In this document: piece after piece, positions 5,101 to 6,253 of the stretch
Position numbering within the stretch: position 1 is the first letter of the stretch
Layout: every line of letters starts with the position of its first letter
NCBI GenBank assembly: GCA_021805405.1
Contig: JAJZFK010000221.1
Span: 1-6,253, forward strand
Origin: a bacterium
Lineage (GTDB): Bacteria > Armatimonadota > Chthonomonadetes > Chthonomonadales > Chthonomonadaceae
DNA: 6,253 nucleotides
Reading direction: 5' to 3'
Position numbers and translations under genes: made by a program
Notes under the pieces: generated by a model
Database searches by the model: none
The model's input: the letters and a program-made list of their open reading frames with translations, nothing else
Told to the model about the DNA's origin: nothing

Positions 5101-6253
5101 ATGGCCAGAGACGTGATTGGGAATATTCGTTGGCTATGACCGTTTCGGGTGACTGCCGCAGCAGGGGGCTAGGGTATATCATGTGCCCAGCGATCTGTTG
5201 AATGAGGTGGGCTTCATCCTGAATAATGCGTAGGTGGCGCATCTCCAGTTGTGCGTACGTCCAAGCCATTTCAAAGGCTCTATGAACCGCCGTAAGGTCG
5301 TTGTATTTCTCTGCAAGTGCTATAACGGTCTCACGGGAATCCGCAGCTCCAGTCATAAATGAAATTTCTGCGCGTTGTCCCGGTTTTAAAGTTACTCGCC
5401 GTCTTAGGCTGAAGATTGGATCGAGTACATAGCCGTGTGAGTTGCTTAGCGGCCGATCTATGCTGGATGGGTTTGCCAGAGTTTGGCACCTGCCAATAAA
5501 CTGCTCCCTGTCTGTTTCGTATTCGGCAAACATCTCGAAGCTGGCGTCATCTGCGGTAGCATGTACCGCCCAGAACTGCCGTTCAGTAGATGCCCGGGGC
5601 CTTCTATGTGCAATTAATGCATCTAATTCTGGCCGAGATTCCATCTCAATGAAAAGTTTGCTGAAAGCGGGATGCGCTCGGTCTGCATTATGGGTAGCGA
5701 GAGCTACCTCCTGATAACTTGTAATCTCCAGGTAGCGGTCGCGCGGTGAGCGGTTTATCAGCGTGATTCTACGTACCTCTACATTGTCCTCTGGCGAAAC
5801 AGCTACTTCTGTCGAGATCTCAATTCCTTCGTCGCGGCGTGTGAAGACTGCCTTGTCCGCGGTGAATGTGCAGGTGAATCTCTGCGGTGTCTTTCGCGTC
5901 GGCTGGTAAGTTGTGCTCCATACAGCGCCGGAATGAAGGTCCCTAACGTAGCAGAATGACCCAAATGCGTCACACGTGGTGTCTGCGCGCCACCGAGATA
6001 TATCAAGGTCGTTCCAACGGCTGTAACCACCCCCAGAGTTCGTAATCATGACACTGTATGCGCCATTTGACAACAGCTGGGTTCTTGGGTAAGCGGTGTT
6101 TGGCGTGCTGATGGTACTGTCGCGGGTTATGGTAACCGGTTTCAGTTTTGGCACCAGCTCCTTGTCGAGCTTAAGCTTGGCTATAGCGGGATCATTTGGA
6201 ATTCTCTCGTAAAGCAGTGATTCTGTTGCCTGCACAGCAGGGTGGGTATGAAA
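2192..6253 (-). CDS. ndvB: NdvB/ChvB-like cyclic beta-1,2-glucan synthase, C-terminal GH94 portion (5' end outside window)
   Basis: Proteins of this type make periplasmic cyclic beta-1,2-glucans; the N-terminal GT84 membrane part polymerises and the C-terminal GH94-like part trims chain length by phosphorolysis. Only the last 1,353 residues are present; full-length relatives have about 2,800. The frame is open to base 6253, so GTG 6235 is internal; numbering here starts there. Residues about 45-335 are a first beta-sandwich (SGGGYSRWNDLDISRWR). Residues about 340-510 are a linking region with the typical LWPYGISGDLPV. Residues about 520-815 are a second sandwich (SGFSWFENSQTNRLTPWSND). Residues about 835-1245 are the helical barrel, and 1255-1330 a C-terminal beta cap. 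The phosphorylase site looks complete: GFRDQ with R875, GDWND with D1007/D1010 (catalytic acid), RENGGQYTHGSLW with H1166, and YTGAAAW with T1233-G1234 (phosphate). No membrane segment is seen here. GDWND is followed by SLS where I recall GMN. A stand-alone beta-1,2-oligoglucan phosphorylase is unlikely given the first sandwich and upstream FHTHPAVQATESLLYERIP. Confidence 0.92.
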   Translation of the reverse strand, partial: FHTHPAVQATESLLYERIPNDPAIAKLKLDKELVPKLKPVTITRDSTISTPNTAYPRTQLLSNGAYSVMITNSGGGYSRWNDLDISRWRADTTCDAFGSFCYVRDLHSGAVWSTTYQPTRKTPQRFTCTFTADKAVFTRRDEGIEISTEVAVSPEDNVEVRRITLINRSPRDRYLEITSYQEVALATHNADRAHPAFSKLFIEMESRPELDALIAHRRPRASTERQFWAVHATADDASFEMFAEYETDREQFIGRCQTLANPSSIDRPLSNSHGYVLDPIFSLRRRVTLKPGQRAEISFMTGAADSRETVIALAEKYNDLTAVHRAFEMAWTYAQLEMRHLRIIQDEAHLIQQIAGHMIYPSPLLRQSPETVIANEYSQSRLWPYGISGDLPVCVLSIGSDEKLDLVRQVLTAHSYWRARGLKTDLVILNEEGATYDQLLQRKLQSLVTAHADTSGVTAGGTAVIQQVYLMPHEDRAVMLGVARVVLVAARGDLSQQLAIPAQVVAPAGPLIIAKRLPEEASTELPFMELSYFNGTGGFTRDGREYAIYLSPDLVAPMPWINVIANPLFGTTISEAGSGFSWFENSQTNRLTPWSNDPVCDEVGEAIYLRDDDMDVVWTPTPLPIREQDAYRIRHGQGYTLIEHNSHAIEQQLTTFVPVNDGGGAPVKLQVLRLTNCSSRRRRLTITHYAELVLGSTREECQMQVRTEWVSAHATLLARNPYHADYGDRVTFAACSQPVTSYTCDRTAFLGRNGSNAAPFELRRIALSRATGSQLDPCFALQCSVEIEPQRSMEIVFLLGQAANAEEAHELVARYREVNAAHACLDEVKAWWDSALSTLELQTPDEAANLLLNRWLLYQALSCRLWARSAFYQSGGAFGFRDQLQDIMALVYTKPHLAREQILKSAERQFEDGDVQHWWLPPTGMGVRTRMSDDLLWLPFVTAQYVRVTGDTSILRQQVPFITSKPIDEGELEIFNTPGVSLLKADLLDHCRRAVKRANTAGAHGLPLIGTGDWNDSLSRVGVEGKGESVWLAWFLAHVMNDLAELLTYSSNLPEALRWQEEAARVAATVEKEAWDGAWYLRAFFDDGMAVGSAASLEDQIDSLAQSWAVISGMGSTARYQQAMNSADSRLVRTEEKIVLLFTPPFDKTPLDAGYIKGYPPGVRENGGQYTHGSLWMPMAFARMGTGNRAVELLSMMNPIEHSRNPEDAQRYKAEPYAVSADIYNLKGSEGRAGWSWYTGAAAWMYRIWLEEVLGFEKRGEKLTIRPSIHERWNGFTISYRYGSAKYEIVVDNSGHHCTGVTLVELDGTICPGGTITLCDDGQQHAVAIVMGSTSIVEPLPIKAGNNGRSTIS

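Noticed and set aside
6233..6235. GTG as the start of the glucan synthase gene
   Set aside because: The frame stays open to the window edge and the residues before it (FHTHPAV) continue the family's usual sequence, so the codon is internal.
1..6253. tRNA/rRNA genes, insertion sequences or attachment sites
   Set aside because: The coding frames leave only about 70 and 170 bp of non-coding DNA, both accounted for by operators, promoter and hairpin; no transposase, terminal repeats or cloverleaf were seen.

Overview
All three genes here lie on the minus strand, so transcription runs from high to low coordinates. The window suggests a Gram-negative bacterium, most likely a proteobacterium. The reasons are a cyclic beta-glucan synthase of the NdvB/ChvB type, whose product accumulates in a periplasm, and a membrane-fusion adaptor with the TolC-contacting tip motif, which needs an outer membrane. 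Base composition is moderate and coding density is high. I cannot name the genus.

Layout in the direction of transcription: (1) 6253-2192 is the C-terminal 1,353 residues of a very large NdvB-like cyclic beta-1,2-glucan synthase. It holds two GH94-type beta-sandwiches and a complete (alpha/alpha)6 phosphorylase module; its N-terminal glycosyltransferase and membrane part lies outside the window. (2) 2191-2086 is an intergenic gap with a probable hairpin terminator. (3) 2085-2036 carries a strong sigma70-type promoter with a palindromic operator on its start site. (4) 2023-1406 is a TetR-family repressor of 205 residues. (5) 1405-1336 is a 70-bp gap with a second copy of the operator and a good Shine-Dalgarno sequence. 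(6) 1335-1 is an HlyD/YbhG-type periplasmic adaptor, cut by the window edge near its C-terminus.

The tetR-adaptor pair resembles the start of the E. coli cecR(ybiH)-ybhGFSR arrangement, so ABC-2 type exporter genes are expected just beyond position 1. Both operators fit TTGATTG-N6-CAATCAA with one mismatch each, which suggests that the repressor controls its own promoter and the adaptor.

The most unusual feature is the adaptor's coiled-coil hairpin. It contains eight copies of an exactly 26-residue repeat beginning G-[PST]-R-x-x-[ED]-I-A. Four copies are on the outgoing helix and four on the returning helix, in perfect mirror register about the RLS tip. As I recall it, YbhG has one copy per arm with the same 71-residue tip module, so this protein looks like a YbhG-type adaptor lengthened by three matched modules per arm.
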